Shown here piece by piece: positions 17,066 through 25,280 of a DNA stretch of 57,518 nucleotides (positions within the stretch are counted from its first letter, which is position 1; each line of letters opens with the position of its first letter). This DNA comes from UBA8514 sp050251415. Lineage in GTDB: Bacteria > Bacillota > Clostridia > Lachnospirales > Anaerotignaceae. The notes beneath the pieces are model-generated. The model made no database searches. It saw only the letters and a list, made by a program, of their open reading frames with translations, and was not told where the DNA came from. The position numbers and the translations under genes were made by a program. The stretch lies in NCBI GenBank assembly GCA_050251415.1, contig JBFWMT010000005.1, positions 1 to 57,518 on the forward strand, given 5' to 3'.

Positions 17066-17253
17066 CCTCATGTCATTCCCTCTCGGATCACAATTTTTTA
17101 ATCACTTATTTGGATTTTGTGAGCAAAGTAATCTTATTACAAAATTTCGCAGGTTATATTCTGGTTTGCTAAAATTTATGTACTCAAAATGTACTCAGAA
17201 AAATTATGCACTATATACGCTTTAAAAGTTATTTACTGAGGTAATAAAGCTAT

Positions 17254-17288
17254 ATAGGACTTATTAGGTAACTCCTCATAAGTCCTAT
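17254..17288 (-). terminator. Terminator-like hairpin, module B left end
   Basis: ATAGGACTTAT (17254-17264) pairs with ATAAGTCCTAT (17278-17288), with an inner AGG/CCT. It overlaps the stop codon of the XRE gene exactly as the hairpin at 16309 overlaps the ribbon-helix-helix gene. The T tract on the minus strand is weak. Confidence 0.65.
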
Positions 17289-17530
17289 TTTAATAACTCG
17301 TCAGTTGTTATATGAAATACCATAGCAAAAGCAACAATTTCAATGTCAGTTACAAATCTTTTACCACTCTCAATCTTTTGAATCGCATTCTTATCTAAAT
17401 CTATTCCAATCAGTTGCAATTGATCTGCAAGCATTCTTTGGGATACAGCAGGGGTTAAAGCTTGTCTCAATAATTTTATTTTACTACCGCAGATATTCAA
17501 AGATCCATCTACGTTTTTGTTTTTATACAT
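17285..17530 (-). CDS. Small XRE-family (Cro/CI-type HTH) regulator, module B
   Basis: The 81-residue protein has an HTH of the XRE type: SKIKLLRQAL, then SQRMLADQLQLIGIDLDKNAIQKIESGKR and a last helix ending in TTDELLK. It contains the IQKIESGKR recognition segment. The start has a GGAGGTG ribosome binding site. It is divergent from the 54-residue coiled-coil protein and probably represses the shared promoter region. Its stop lies in the same terminator context as the module A regulator, although the two proteins are unrelated. Confidence 0.85.
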   Translation of the reverse strand: MYKNKNVDGSLNICGSKIKLLRQALTPAVSQRMLADQLQLIGIDLDKNAIQKIESGKRFVTDIEIVAFAMVFHITTDELLK

Positions 17531-17559
17531 TTATCCACCTCCATATCGACATCTACTAC

Positions 17560-17618
17560 TTGTCATCATGTTTAGTATATGGTAAACTTATAGTCTATAT
17601 GACACTGACTAAATGTCA
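17560..17618 (+). promoter_or_regulatory. Promoter and possible operator of the module B small gene
   Basis: TTGTCA (17560-17565), a 17-base spacer and TAAACT (17583-17588) form a plus-strand promoter. An inverted repeat TGACA...TGTCA (17600-17604 and 17614-17618) lies in the early transcribed region, and another TGTCA is in the -35 box. These could be XRE binding sites. Confidence 0.5.
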
Positions 17619-17633
17619 AAAGAGGTGAATAGG

Positions 17634-17798
17634 ATGACTGATTACAAAAAAATGTACTTTTTATTGTTTAACAAGATTACAGATATCATTAAAGATTTAC
17701 AAGATATTCAGCAACAAGCAGAGGAAATGTACATAGTACAAGAGGAAAGTTCATTAAGACTAGTTGAGTTATCTAACAAAGAAAAGTCTATTAATTGA
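17634..17798 (+). CDS. Small coiled-coil protein of module B
   Basis: The 54-residue protein starts at the ATG at 17634, with GAGGTG seven bases before it; the frame opens 7 codons earlier without a site. It reads MTDYKKMYFLLFNKITD, then a glutamine/glutamate-rich helix. The pattern suggests one long amphipathic helix or coiled coil, with no membrane segment or catalytic motif. It is the intact paralogue of the module A protein. I do not recognise a function; short proteins of this look occur beside XRE regulators in other Clostridia. Confidence 0.7.
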   Translation: MTDYKKMYFLLFNKITDIIKDLQDIQQQAEEMYIVQEESSLRLVELSNKEKSIN

Positions 17799-17804
17799 GA
17801 ATAA

Positions 17805-17848
17805 AACAACCCCGAAAACCCTGTAATCACAAGGCTTTCGGGGTTGTT
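17805..17848. terminator. Bidirectional terminator between module B and guaA
   Basis: A perfect 13-bp stem, AACAACCCCGAAA (17805-17817) with TTTCGGGGTTGTT (17836-17848), plus an inner CC/GG. On the minus strand it is followed by TTATT and closes guaA; on the plus strand it closes the small gene. Confidence 0.88.
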
Positions 17849-17853
17849 AATTG

Positions 17854-19392
17854 TTATTCCCACTCGATAGTTGCTGGTGGTTTACTGGTTATATCATACA
17901 CTATTCTATTAATGTGTTTTACCTCATTTACAATCCTTACGCTCACCTTATCCAGCACATCATATGGTATTCTTGCCCAATCGGCTGTCATAAAGTCTGT
18001 TGTTGTTACACCTCTAAGGGCAAGGGTATAGTCGTAGGTACGTCCGTCACCCATAACACCCACGCTACGCATATCCGTAATAACCGCAAAATACTGGTTA
18101 ATGCTTCTGTCAAGACCTGCAAGGGTAATTTCCTCACGGAATATTGCATCCGCTTCTCTAAGTATTTCAAGCTTACCTTCTGTAACCTCGCCAAGTACAC
18201 GTATTCCAAGACCTGGCCCTGGGAAAGGCTGACGCCAAACTAAGGTATCTGGCAAACCAAGCTCAATGCCCATTTGTCTTACTTCGTCTTTAAACAACAT
18301 TCTTAAAGGCTCAATCAACTCATCAAAATCTACTACGGAAGGAAGTCCACCTACATTATGATGGCTCTTGATTACAGCACTGTCGCCTAAACCACTTTCA
18401 ATAACGTCTGGATAAATTGTTCCCTGAACAAGGAAAGCAACCTTACCAATTTTTTTAGCCTCGTCCTCAAACACACGAATAAATTCCTCGCCAATTATTT
18501 TTCTCTTTGCCTCTGGCTCGGAAACACCCTTTAATTTGGTTAAAAATCTTTCCTGTGCCTTTGCGTGTACAAAATGGCTATCAAAGAATCCGTCAAATAC
18601 CTTTTCAACCTCTACGCCCTCATTTTTACGCATAAGCCCGTTGTCTACAAACACACATGTAAGCTGTTTCCCAACTGCCTTGCTAACAAGTGCCGCAACA
18701 ACAGAGGAGTCTACACCACCAGAAAGTGCACAAAGCACCTTTCCATCGCCAACCTGTTTTCTTATTGCTTCAATCTGCTCATCAATATAACGTGTCATTG
18801 TCCAGTCACCACTGCACTCACAAACTTCATAAAGGAAGTTGTGAAGCATGTCCGTTCCCCTTGGTGTATGGTTAACTTCTGGGTGGAACTGTACTGCATA
18901 AAACTTCTTATCTGGGCATTCCATAGCAGCTGTTGGGCAAGTTACAGATGTTGCTGTCACCTTAAACCCTTGCGGAACTTGTGAAATATAATCGGTATGG
19001 CTCATCCAACAGATTTCTTTTCCTTCTACCCCTTTAAAAAGCTTTGTGTTTGTATCAAGGGTAACTTCTGTTTTTCCGTATTCGCTTTTTTCAGATGCAT
19101 CTTCAACAACACCGCCAAGGGTGTATGCCATAAGCTGGCATCCATAGCAAATACCTAAAATAGGTATGCCCATCTCAAATATCTCTTTGGCAATATGGGG
19201 TGATTTTTCATCATATACACTGTTTGGCCCACCTGTAAAAATGATCCCCTTAGGATGAAGGGCTTTAATTTCCTCTAATGGTGTTTTGTAGCTTTTTACC
19301 TCGCAGTATACGTGGCATTCTCTTACTCGTCTTGCTATCAGCTGGTTATATTGCCCGCCAAAGTCAAGTACAATAACTAATTCATTTTTCAT
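17854..19392 (-). CDS. guaA: GMP synthase (glutamine-hydrolysing)
   Basis: GuaA aminates XMP to GMP. The 512-residue protein has an N-terminal class I glutamine amidotransferase with the nucleophile in GICYGCQLM (Cys82) and the QFHPEV motif. It is followed by an ATP pyrophosphatase domain with the SGGVDSS P-loop and the C-terminal dimerisation domain. I start it at the ATG at 19392, which has a GGAGG ribosome binding site, eight codons after the frame opens. It lies 27 bases after guaB, making a guaBA operon that runs from IMP to GMP. Confidence 0.97.
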   Translation of the reverse strand: MKNELVIVLDFGGQYNQLIARRVRECHVYCEVKSYKTPLEEIKALHPKGIIFTGGPNSVYDEKSPHIAKEIFEMGIPILGICYGCQLMAYTLGGVVEDASEKSEYGKTEVTLDTNTKLFKGVEGKEICWMSHTDYISQVPQGFKVTATSVTCPTAAMECPDKKFYAVQFHPEVNHTPRGTDMLHNFLYEVCECSGDWTMTRYIDEQIEAIRKQVGDGKVLCALSGGVDSSVVAALVSKAVGKQLTCVFVDNGLMRKNEGVEVEKVFDGFFDSHFVHAKAQERFLTKLKGVSEPEAKRKIIGEEFIRVFEDEAKKIGKVAFLVQGTIYPDVIESGLGDSAVIKSHHNVGGLPSVVDFDELIEPLRMLFKDEVRQMGIELGLPDTLVWRQPFPGPGLGIRVLGEVTEGKLEILREADAIFREEITLAGLDRSINQYFAVITDMRSVGVMGDGRTYDYTLALRGVTTTDFMTADWARIPYDVLDKVSVRIVNEVKHINRIVYDITSKPPATIEWE

Positions 19393-19419
19393 CGAATTTC
19401 CTCCACCTTTTGGCATTTC

Positions 19420-20874
19420 TTAGTATTCTACGCTGTAGTTAGGTGCTTCCTTAGTAATTTGAATATCGTGAGGGTGGCTTTCTCTTAAGCCTGCACTTGT
19501 AATACGGATAAACCTTCCGTTTTCTCTCAAATCGTCAATGGATCTTGTTCCGCAGTAGCCCATGCCTGCTCTTAAACCGCCCATCAGCTGGTAAATTGAA
19601 TCCTCCACGCTACCCTTAAATGCAATACGCCCTTCAATTCCCTCTGGAACAAGCTTTTTCTGGTCTTCTTGGAAATAACGGTCTTTACTGCCTTGCTCCA
19701 TAGCCGCAATAGAACCCATGCCACGATACACCTTATATTTTCTTCCCTGATAAATTTCCGTATCCCCAGGGCTTTCTTCACAGCCAGCAAAGTAACTGCC
19801 CATCATGCATACGCTTGCCCCTGCGGCAAATGCCTTAACAATATCGCCAGAATATTTAATACCACCGTCTGCAATAATTGGCACACCGTATGGCTTTGCG
19901 GCTTCGGCACAGTCAAACACAGCTGTAATCTGTGGCACACCAATGCCTGCAACAACACGTGTTGTGCAAATAGAACCAGGGCCTATACCCACCTTAATTG
20001 CATTTGCACCAGCTTTAATAAGGTCCACTGTAGCCTCACCCGTTGCCACATTCCCTGCAATAAGCTGAAGCTCTGGAAAAGCCGTTTTAATCTTTTTAAC
20101 AGTGTTAATAACTCCCTGTGAATGTCCATGTGCTGTGTCAATAACAACAACATCTACATTTACTTTAACCAGCGCTTCAATGCGGTCAAGTACATCCATT
20201 GTTGCCCCAACTGCTGCACCAACAAGTAATCGTCCATGCTCGTCCTTGGCACTGTGAGGATATTTTATTGCCTTTTCAATATCTTTAATAGTAATAAGAC
20301 CTTTAAGGTATCCGTCTTTGTCTACAATAGGAAGTTTTTCTATTTTGTACTTTGTCAGGATCTCCTGTGCCGCTTCAAGGGTTGTTCCCTCTGGAGCGGT
20401 TATAAGGTTTTCTTTTGTCATTGACTCACTTATAGGTTTGTTGTGATTTTTTTCAAACCTTATATCACGGTTTGTAATTATACCCACCAGCTTGCCCTCA
20501 ACAGTTATAGGAACGCCTGAAATATGGAACTTGCCCATAAGCTGGTTTGCCTCATAAACATAATGGTCAGGTGTAAGCCAAAACGGGTCAATAATAACGC
20601 CATGTTCAGACCTTTTAACCTTGTCCACCTCATCTGCCTGTTTTGCAATAGACATATTTTTGTGGATAATACCTATGCCACCTTGACGTGCAACAGCAAT
20701 CGCCATTTTGGCTTCTGTAACCGTATCCATTCCCGCACTCATAACAGGTGAATTAAGCTTAATTTTTTGTGTAAGATGTGATGAAATATCAACGTCTTTA
20801 GGCAATATATCACTTTTTGCTGGCACCAAAAGCACGTCGTCAAAGGTTAATCCTTCATTAATAATTTTGTACAT
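19420..20874 (-). CDS. guaB: IMP dehydrogenase
   Basis: GuaB oxidises IMP to XMP with NAD+, the first committed step to GMP. The 484-residue chain shows the N-terminal TFDDVLLVP motif, two CBS repeats in the middle (about residues 95-210) and the catalytic-cysteine loop GPGSICTTRVVAGIGVPQ. The mobile flap region is present, and the length is normal. A near-consensus promoter stands upstream; I see no purine riboswitch or T-box in the leader. Confidence 0.97.
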   Translation of the reverse strand: MYKIINEGLTFDDVLLVPAKSDILPKDVDISSHLTQKIKLNSPVMSAGMDTVTEAKMAIAVARQGGIGIIHKNMSIAKQADEVDKVKRSEHGVIIDPFWLTPDHYVYEANQLMGKFHISGVPITVEGKLVGIITNRDIRFEKNHNKPISESMTKENLITAPEGTTLEAAQEILTKYKIEKLPIVDKDGYLKGLITIKDIEKAIKYPHSAKDEHGRLLVGAAVGATMDVLDRIEALVKVNVDVVVIDTAHGHSQGVINTVKKIKTAFPELQLIAGNVATGEATVDLIKAGANAIKVGIGPGSICTTRVVAGIGVPQITAVFDCAEAAKPYGVPIIADGGIKYSGDIVKAFAAGASVCMMGSYFAGCEESPGDTEIYQGRKYKVYRGMGSIAAMEQGSKDRYFQEDQKKLVPEGIEGRIAFKGSVEDSIYQLMGGLRAGMGYCGTRSIDDLRENGRFIRITSAGLRESHPHDIQITKEAPNYSVEY

Positions 20875-20953
20875 TTTTCCTATCTCCCCTTATCTAATTT
20901 TATGTATTTTTTGTAGATATTTAAACCGTTCCCAAATTGCTTATAATTTCGCT

Positions 20954-20982
20954 AGTTTATCAAACTTGGTTATGGTTGTCAA
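20954..20982 (-). promoter_or_regulatory. Promoter of guaBA
   Basis: On the minus strand: TTGACA (20977-20982), a 17-base spacer and TAAACT (20954-20959). It leaves a leader of roughly 75 bases before guaB with no obvious structured RNA. Confidence 0.75.
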
Positions 20983-21041
20983 CATCATTTTACTTTTTCT
21001 TTATAGTATCATAAGGGTCTTTTTTTTACAATAATCAACAC

Positions 21042-21068
21042 AAAAAGTTGCAGACCAAGTCTACAACT
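21042..21068 (-). terminator. Intrinsic terminator of spoVT
   Basis: AGTTGCAGAC (21046-21055) pairs with GTCTACAACT (21059-21068) around a three-base loop. A T run follows on the minus strand. Confidence 0.85.
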
Positions 21069-21091
21069 CTTTATGTTTGAATATTCTATTC

Positions 21092-21637
21092 TTACTGTTC
21101 CATCTGTTTTCCTAAAAATCCTGCGGCTGTTTGAGCAAGCTTCCCCTCAACTTCTCCCATCTTTTTATCTTGAGATAAAAATACCACCGCACCTAAAACG
21201 TCTCCCTCGGATATAATAGGCATTACTAGCTGATAGTTGTATGAGCCCTCAACCTCGTCCTCAAAAAGGGGAACAAAGTTGCTTTCATTTCTTCCCGCAT
21301 TTACAGCGTTCCTTGAATTTATACATTTTTCCATAGCGGCACTTATATGCTTCTCTAAGAAATCTTTTTTAGGCCCTCCCGATACAGCAATTATCTGGTC
21401 TTTATCCACAATACATGTTATATGCCCTGCTGATTGTGCAAGGCTTTCTGCATATTCTTTTGCAAAAGCACCTAACTCACCAATTGGCGAATATTTTTTA
21501 AGGATTATTTCTCCCTCTCTATCAGTAAATATCTCCAAAGGGTCACCTTCTCTTATTCGCATCGTTCTTCTAATTTCCTTAGGTATAACCACACGTCCTA
21601 AGTCATCAATTCTGCGTACAATTCCCGTTGCTTTCAT
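21092..21637 (-). CDS. spoVT: Stage V sporulation transcription factor SpoVT
   Basis: SpoVT is an AbrB-type regulator of late forespore genes. The 181-residue protein has the N-terminal swapped-hairpin AbrB domain (MKATGIVRRIDDLGRVVIPKE region, residues 1-50) and a C-terminal GAF-like domain. The ATG at 21637 has a GGGAGG ribosome binding site and gives the family's standard N-terminus; the frame extends 19 codons further without support. It stands alone between its own terminator and a divergent alarmone synthetase gene. Its presence supports an endospore former. Confidence 0.94.
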   Translation of the reverse strand: MKATGIVRRIDDLGRVVIPKEIRRTMRIREGDPLEIFTDREGEIILKKYSPIGELGAFAKEYAESLAQSAGHITCIVDKDQIIAVSGGPKKDFLEKHISAAMEKCINSRNAVNAGRNESNFVPLFEDEVEGSYNYQLVMPIISEGDVLGAVVFLSQDKKMGEVEGKLAQTAAGFLGKQMEQ

Positions 21638-21985
21638 ATATCTTCCTCCCTTACGGTTTAAAGTTTTTCCCTGTTCAAGTATTATTTGTAACAATAGTGT
21701 TTTTATACCAAGGCGAACGAGGGAAAAAATGACAAAATTCTTTCATTAAAATTCAAATTTAACCAAGTCACTAAACATAATATTTACTTAATTGCCCTTA
21801 TATATTCCGTTATCTGCCTATTGCAACATTTTATTTGCCAAAATCCTTCATTTTTATTTAGTCTTCAGTATACCCTCAATTAAAACTAAATCACTTTTTG
21901 TTTAATTTAATATTAATTTTAAGGTTAATTTAAAGTAGTTATGCTATAATTTGGTAAAACACAAGCAAGAAAGGTGATTACATTA
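21638..21985. other. Divergent intergenic region between spoVT and the alarmone synthetase
   Basis: About 350 bases without a gene. The spoVT side contains a GTATA...CAAATAATA arrangement loosely like a forespore sigma-G promoter, but the spacing is not ideal. The right side holds the three-fold TTAATTT repeat and an extended -10 promoter described separately. Confidence 0.5.
21902..21950 (+). promoter_or_regulatory. Extended -10 promoter with three phased TTAATTT repeats
   Basis: TTAATTT occurs at 21902, 21913 and 21925, 11 and 12 bases apart, so on one face of the helix. TGC-TATAAT (21942-21950) follows directly. There is no good -35, so an activator or an A/T-rich UP-type element is likely. 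The operon codes for an OmpR-type regulator, which could bind such direct repeats. Confidence 0.55.
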
Positions 21986-22606
21986 ATGACACAACAAAAT
22001 TCATCCATGCAATTAGAACAGGATTTCTACGGCAGTGCATACCCCGTTCTTGAAGAAACCCTTGAAATACTTTTGAATTCACTAAAAAATTTGAGTTCAG
22101 AACGTAAGTGCACTGGTCTGCGTGACCCAATTGAGCATAGTAAGGCACGAATAAAAACAGCCGCAAGTATGGTAGAAAAACTTGACCGTAAAAACTTACC
22201 CTTAACTTGTGAGGCGGCTCTTACAAAAGTTTTTGATGCCGTAGGCATACGTGTTATATGCACATTTATGGACGATGTGTATTTAATTGCCAACATGCTT
22301 AGGGCACAACCAAACATAGAAATTGTTGAGGAAAAGAATTACATATCAACGCCAAAACCCAACGGCTACCGTAGCTATCACATGATAGTAAAAGTTATGG
22401 TTAGAACCCAAATTGTATATGCTGAAATTCAAATACGTACTATTGCTATGGATTGCTGGGCAAGCCTTGAACACCAGCTTAAATATAAACACGATATACA
22501 AAAAGCGGATATGTTTGTAGCAGAACTTAAGCGCTGTGCCGACGAAATTGCTTCCACTGATATAACACTGCAAACAATACGTGATTTAATAAACGAAACA
22601 AATTAA
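21986..22606 (+). CDS. Small alarmone synthetase (RelA/SpoT-domain, RelQ/RelP type)
   Basis: The 206-residue protein is a stand-alone (p)ppGpp synthetase with no hydrolase, TGS or ACT domain. The synthetase signatures are visible: the KARIKTAASMVEKL region, the DAVGIRVICTFMDDVY motif, the KPNGYRSYH substrate loop, the EIQIRTIAMDCWASLEHQLKYK motif. I use the ATG at 21986; the frame opens at a GTG that is part of the AAAGGTG ribosome binding site. It is followed 40 bases later by a response regulator and a histidine kinase and probably forms one operon with them, which ties alarmone synthesis to an external signal. Confidence 0.9.
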   Translation: MTQQNSSMQLEQDFYGSAYPVLEETLEILLNSLKNLSSERKCTGLRDPIEHSKARIKTAASMVEKLDRKNLPLTCEAALTKVFDAVGIRVICTFMDDVYLIANMLRAQPNIEIVEEKNYISTPKPNGYRSYHMIVKVMVRTQIVYAEIQIRTIAMDCWASLEHQLKYKHDIQKADMFVAELKRCADEIASTDITLQTIRDLINETN

Positions 22607-22646
22607 CTTGCAATAAAATTTGAAAAACTTAATGAGGTATTAATAT

Positions 22647-23321
22647 ATGAGATTGCTACTTGCAGAAGATGAAAAAGAACTATCCAACGCATTAGTTGCT
22701 ATTTTAAAACACAGCAACTATTCCGTTGATGCTGTTTATGATGGTGCAGATGCACTGGAATATGGTCTTTCCCAAAACTATGACGGAATAATATTAGATA
22801 TTATGATGCCAAAAATGAGCGGAATAGATGTGCTTAAAAACCTTAGAACCCACAACATAACCACTCCTGTACTTCTGCTTACAGCTAAAGCAGAAATTGA
22901 AGATAGAATACACGGTCTTGATATGGGTGCTGACGACTACCTTTCAAAGCCCTTTGCCATGGGTGAGCTATTGGCAAGAATTCGTGCAATAACAAGGCGA
23001 AAAAGTGAACTTACTGCCAACGTGCTTACCCTTGGTGGCATAAGCCTTAACAGGGCAAATTACGAGCTTTCCAATGGGGTGGCCTCGTTCCGCCTTGGCA
23101 ACAAAGAGTTTCAGATGTTAGAAATGCTGATGAGTAACCCAAACCGCCTTATTTCCACCGAACAATTTATGGAACGCATTTGGGGATGTGAAGCGGAGGC
23201 AGACATAAGCGTTGTGTGGGTGTACATATCATACCTGCGCAAAAAGCTTGCCTCCATTAGCAAAAATATAGAAATAAAAGCCACCCGTGGTGTGGGCTAT
23301 AGCTTGGAGGAACAGCCATGA
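22647..23321 (+). CDS. OmpR-family response regulator
   Basis: The 224-residue protein has a receiver domain with the phosphoacceptor Asp51 in IILDIMMPK, the acidic pair near the start (AEDE), the conserved LLTAK threonine and the KPF lysine. A C-terminal winged helix follows with GVGYSL near the end. It overlaps the kinase gene by four bases (ATGA), so the two form a pair. The target genes are unknown; the phased repeats before this operon are a candidate site. Confidence 0.92.
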   Translation: MRLLLAEDEKELSNALVAILKHSNYSVDAVYDGADALEYGLSQNYDGIILDIMMPKMSGIDVLKNLRTHNITTPVLLLTAKAEIEDRIHGLDMGADDYLSKPFAMGELLARIRAITRRKSELTANVLTLGGISLNRANYELSNGVASFRLGNKEFQMLEMLMSNPNRLISTEQFMERIWGCEAEADISVVWVYISYLRKKLASISKNIEIKATRGVGYSLEEQP

Positions 23322-24547
23322 TTAAAAAACTTCAGCAAAAATTTGTTTTAATCACCATGACATCGCTTTTGCTGGTTTTTGTTATTATCATTGGGTCAAT
23401 AAATGCAATTAACATTTACCAAATGAATAGAAAAGCAGATAGCGTTATTGCCTTCCTTGCGGAAAATGACGGTGCTTTCCCTGAATTCGAAAAAAAAGGT
23501 AACTCAAATTCTCTCCTTAATTTTGAATTTCAGCTAACCGCCGAAACAAGATTTGAAACAAGATATTTTGTAGTGGAATTTACCAAAGACGGAATTGCAG
23601 AAGAAACTAATGTAAACCATATTGCTGCCATATCCGGCACCGAGGCCCAGGCGTACGCAACACAGATACTGCTTACAGGCAAAACAAACGGCTATAGCGG
23701 AATATACAGATATAGGGTTATAGATACCCCAACAGGTGTTATGGTTGTTTTTGTAGACTGCCATTTGCAGATGCAAACACAAACCACTTTTCTGCTTATA
23801 TCCTGTGGAATTGCCTTTTTAAGCTTTGTTGTTATGTTTATACTGGTATCCGTCTTTTCTAAAAAAGCAATTAAGCCTGTTATAGAAACCTTTGAAAAAC
23901 AGAAACAGTTTGTTACCGATGCAAGCCATGAAATTAAAACTCCGCTTGCTATAATATCTGCCAATACTGATGTTTTGGAGTTATGTAACGGAAAAAGTGA
24001 GTGGACAGACAGCATCCGTAACCAAACAACACGCCTTAGTAGCTTGGTTGCAAATCTGCTTACTCTTTCTAAAATGGAGGAGGCACAACCACAGCTTACT
24101 TTTTGCGATTTTTGCCTAAGTGATGCCGTTGCCCAAGCTTCAACACCCTTTAAAACCTTAGCAGAAACCCAAAATAAACAAGTTGAATTTGATATTGCTC
24201 CAAATATCAGTTTTATTGGTGATGAAAGCAGTATACGTATGCTGATTTCAATTTTAATGGACAATGCTATAAAATATGCAAGTAATAATGGGCAAATAAA
24301 AATATCTCTGCATCAGCAAAGTAAGTCTGTGCGCCTAGAAGTGTTTAACACCTGCGAAAGCATTGATGAAAAGGAACTTACTAAAGTTTTTGACAGATTT
24401 TACCGTATGGATTCTTCCCGTGCCAGAGAAACTGGCGGTTATGGCATAGGCCTATCCATTGCCAAGGCAATTGTTCATACCCATAAAGCAAAAATAACCG
24501 CTACCTGTGAGCAAGGCAGCGGCGTAAAGTTTATCGTCATTCTGTAA
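23318..24547 (+). CDS. Membrane sensor histidine kinase
   Basis: The 409-residue kinase has two membrane segments (about 10-30 and 157-180) around an extracellular region of roughly 125 residues. It has no clear HAMP domain, then the H-box DASHEIKTPL (His204), an N-box with DNAIKYA and the G-box GGYGIGLSIAK. It is the partner of the overlapping response regulator. Its extracellular part shows no recognised ligand domain. The 3' end overlaps the convergent lipoprotein gene by 11 bases. Confidence 0.92.
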   Translation: MIKKLQQKFVLITMTSLLLVFVIIIGSINAINIYQMNRKADSVIAFLAENDGAFPEFEKKGNSNSLLNFEFQLTAETRFETRYFVVEFTKDGIAEETNVNHIAAISGTEAQAYATQILLTGKTNGYSGIYRYRVIDTPTGVMVVFVDCHLQMQTQTTFLLISCGIAFLSFVVMFILVSVFSKKAIKPVIETFEKQKQFVTDASHEIKTPLAIISANTDVLELCNGKSEWTDSIRNQTTRLSSLVANLLTLSKMEEAQPQLTFCDFCLSDAVAQASTPFKTLAETQNKQVEFDIAPNISFIGDESSIRMLISILMDNAIKYASNNGQIKISLHQQSKSVRLEVFNTCESIDEKELTKVFDRFYRMDSSRARETGGYGIGLSIAKAIVHTHKAKITATCEQGSGVKFIVIL

Positions 24548-25109
24548 AGATATATCCCCTAAAATTTAAATACAAATCCTTTATATACTGCCTAAAAGCA
24601 TTACCGTACCCCTCGAGACCTTGAATTCTTTGCGGCAACTTCGACTTTTCAGGGTCTTTTTTTGGCTGAGCCAAAGTTATATCCATCTCCTCAACCTGCT
24701 CTTCAGGGTAGCGCAAGCTATTGTAGAACACAACATCAAACATATTTCCGCTTACATAGTAATTTCCAAGGTCGCAGGAAACAACTTTTCCATTAACCAT
24801 GATAAGCTTCTCACTTCCGTCATTTAGCTTAAAACACATGTTTATCTCAGTTGAGTCTTCTGCCACAACAACATCTTCCTCCTGCCAACAAATACGAATT
24901 TTGGAAAATGATTTAACTATAGAGTCTATATCATCGGGTATGGTAACACGTTTCTTTTTAACATCGTCAGATACGCTTCCACTATAAATATCCACACTTT
25001 CAATTTGTGAAACATCAAAATCTAAAATCTCACTGCTTTTTTTATACTGACAACCGCCTGATGCCATAACAATCAGCAACAAAACAGCTATAAAAATGAT
25101 TTTTTTCAT
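24537..25109 (-). CDS. Predicted lipoprotein of unknown function
   Basis: The 190-residue protein has a hydrophobic signal segment (about residues 3-16) ending in ASGGC, a likely lipidation cysteine at about residue 20. The rest is a soluble, mainly beta, charged domain without a motif I recognise. A GGGGGAGG ribosome binding site precedes the ATG. It is convergent with, and overlaps by 11 bases, the histidine kinase gene, so the two transcripts share antisense 3' ends. Confidence 0.7.
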   Translation of the reverse strand: MKKIIFIAVLLLIVMASGGCQYKKSSEILDFDVSQIESVDIYSGSVSDDVKKKRVTIPDDIDSIVKSFSKIRICWQEEDVVVAEDSTEINMCFKLNDGSEKLIMVNGKVVSCDLGNYYVSGNMFDVVFYNSLRYPEEQVEEMDITLAQPKKDPEKSKLPQRIQGLEGYGNAFRQYIKDLYLNFRGYIFTE

Positions 25110-25216
25110 TATGACCTCCCCCGATTGTATACTTAAAATTATATGTATTCCAATAATTGTTAACTATCACATTTTATTGTACCAGAAAAAAAACTTAATT
25201 ACAATGTACAAATCAA

Positions 25217-25244
25217 TTACAATCTGCATTTTTTATGATACAAT
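25217..25244 (+). promoter_or_regulatory. Probable promoter of the DMT transporter gene
   Basis: TTACAA (25217-25222), a 16-base spacer and TACAAT (25239-25244) preceded by TG. Confidence 0.45.
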
Positions 25245-25280
25245 AAATCTAAACATTACATAAACACAAAGGGGAAAATC

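Larger units (their letters stand above)
16762..17253. other. Intergenic stretch between the two small modules
   Basis: No convincing gene is seen in these 490 bases. They hold the frameshifted continuation of the small gene (to about 16831), a terminator at 16908-16937, a hairpin at 17029-17065, and two similar 18-base segments, each with two ACTCA words 11 bases apart (16874-16891 and 17180-17197). The region may be the remnant of a duplicated or decayed element. Confidence 0.6.

Noticed and set aside
16340..17798. Classical type II toxin-antitoxin systems
   Set aside because: The regulators fit antitoxins, but the small partners are acidic coiled-coil proteins without toxin motifs, are divergent rather than co-operonic, and are not membrane-active in appearance.
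20875..20953. Purine riboswitch or T-box before guaB
   Set aside because: The leader is short and shows neither the conserved purine aptamer elements nor a terminator.
22027..22317. 96-codon frame antisense to the alarmone synthetase
   Set aside because: It is a shadow frame opposite a conserved enzyme.
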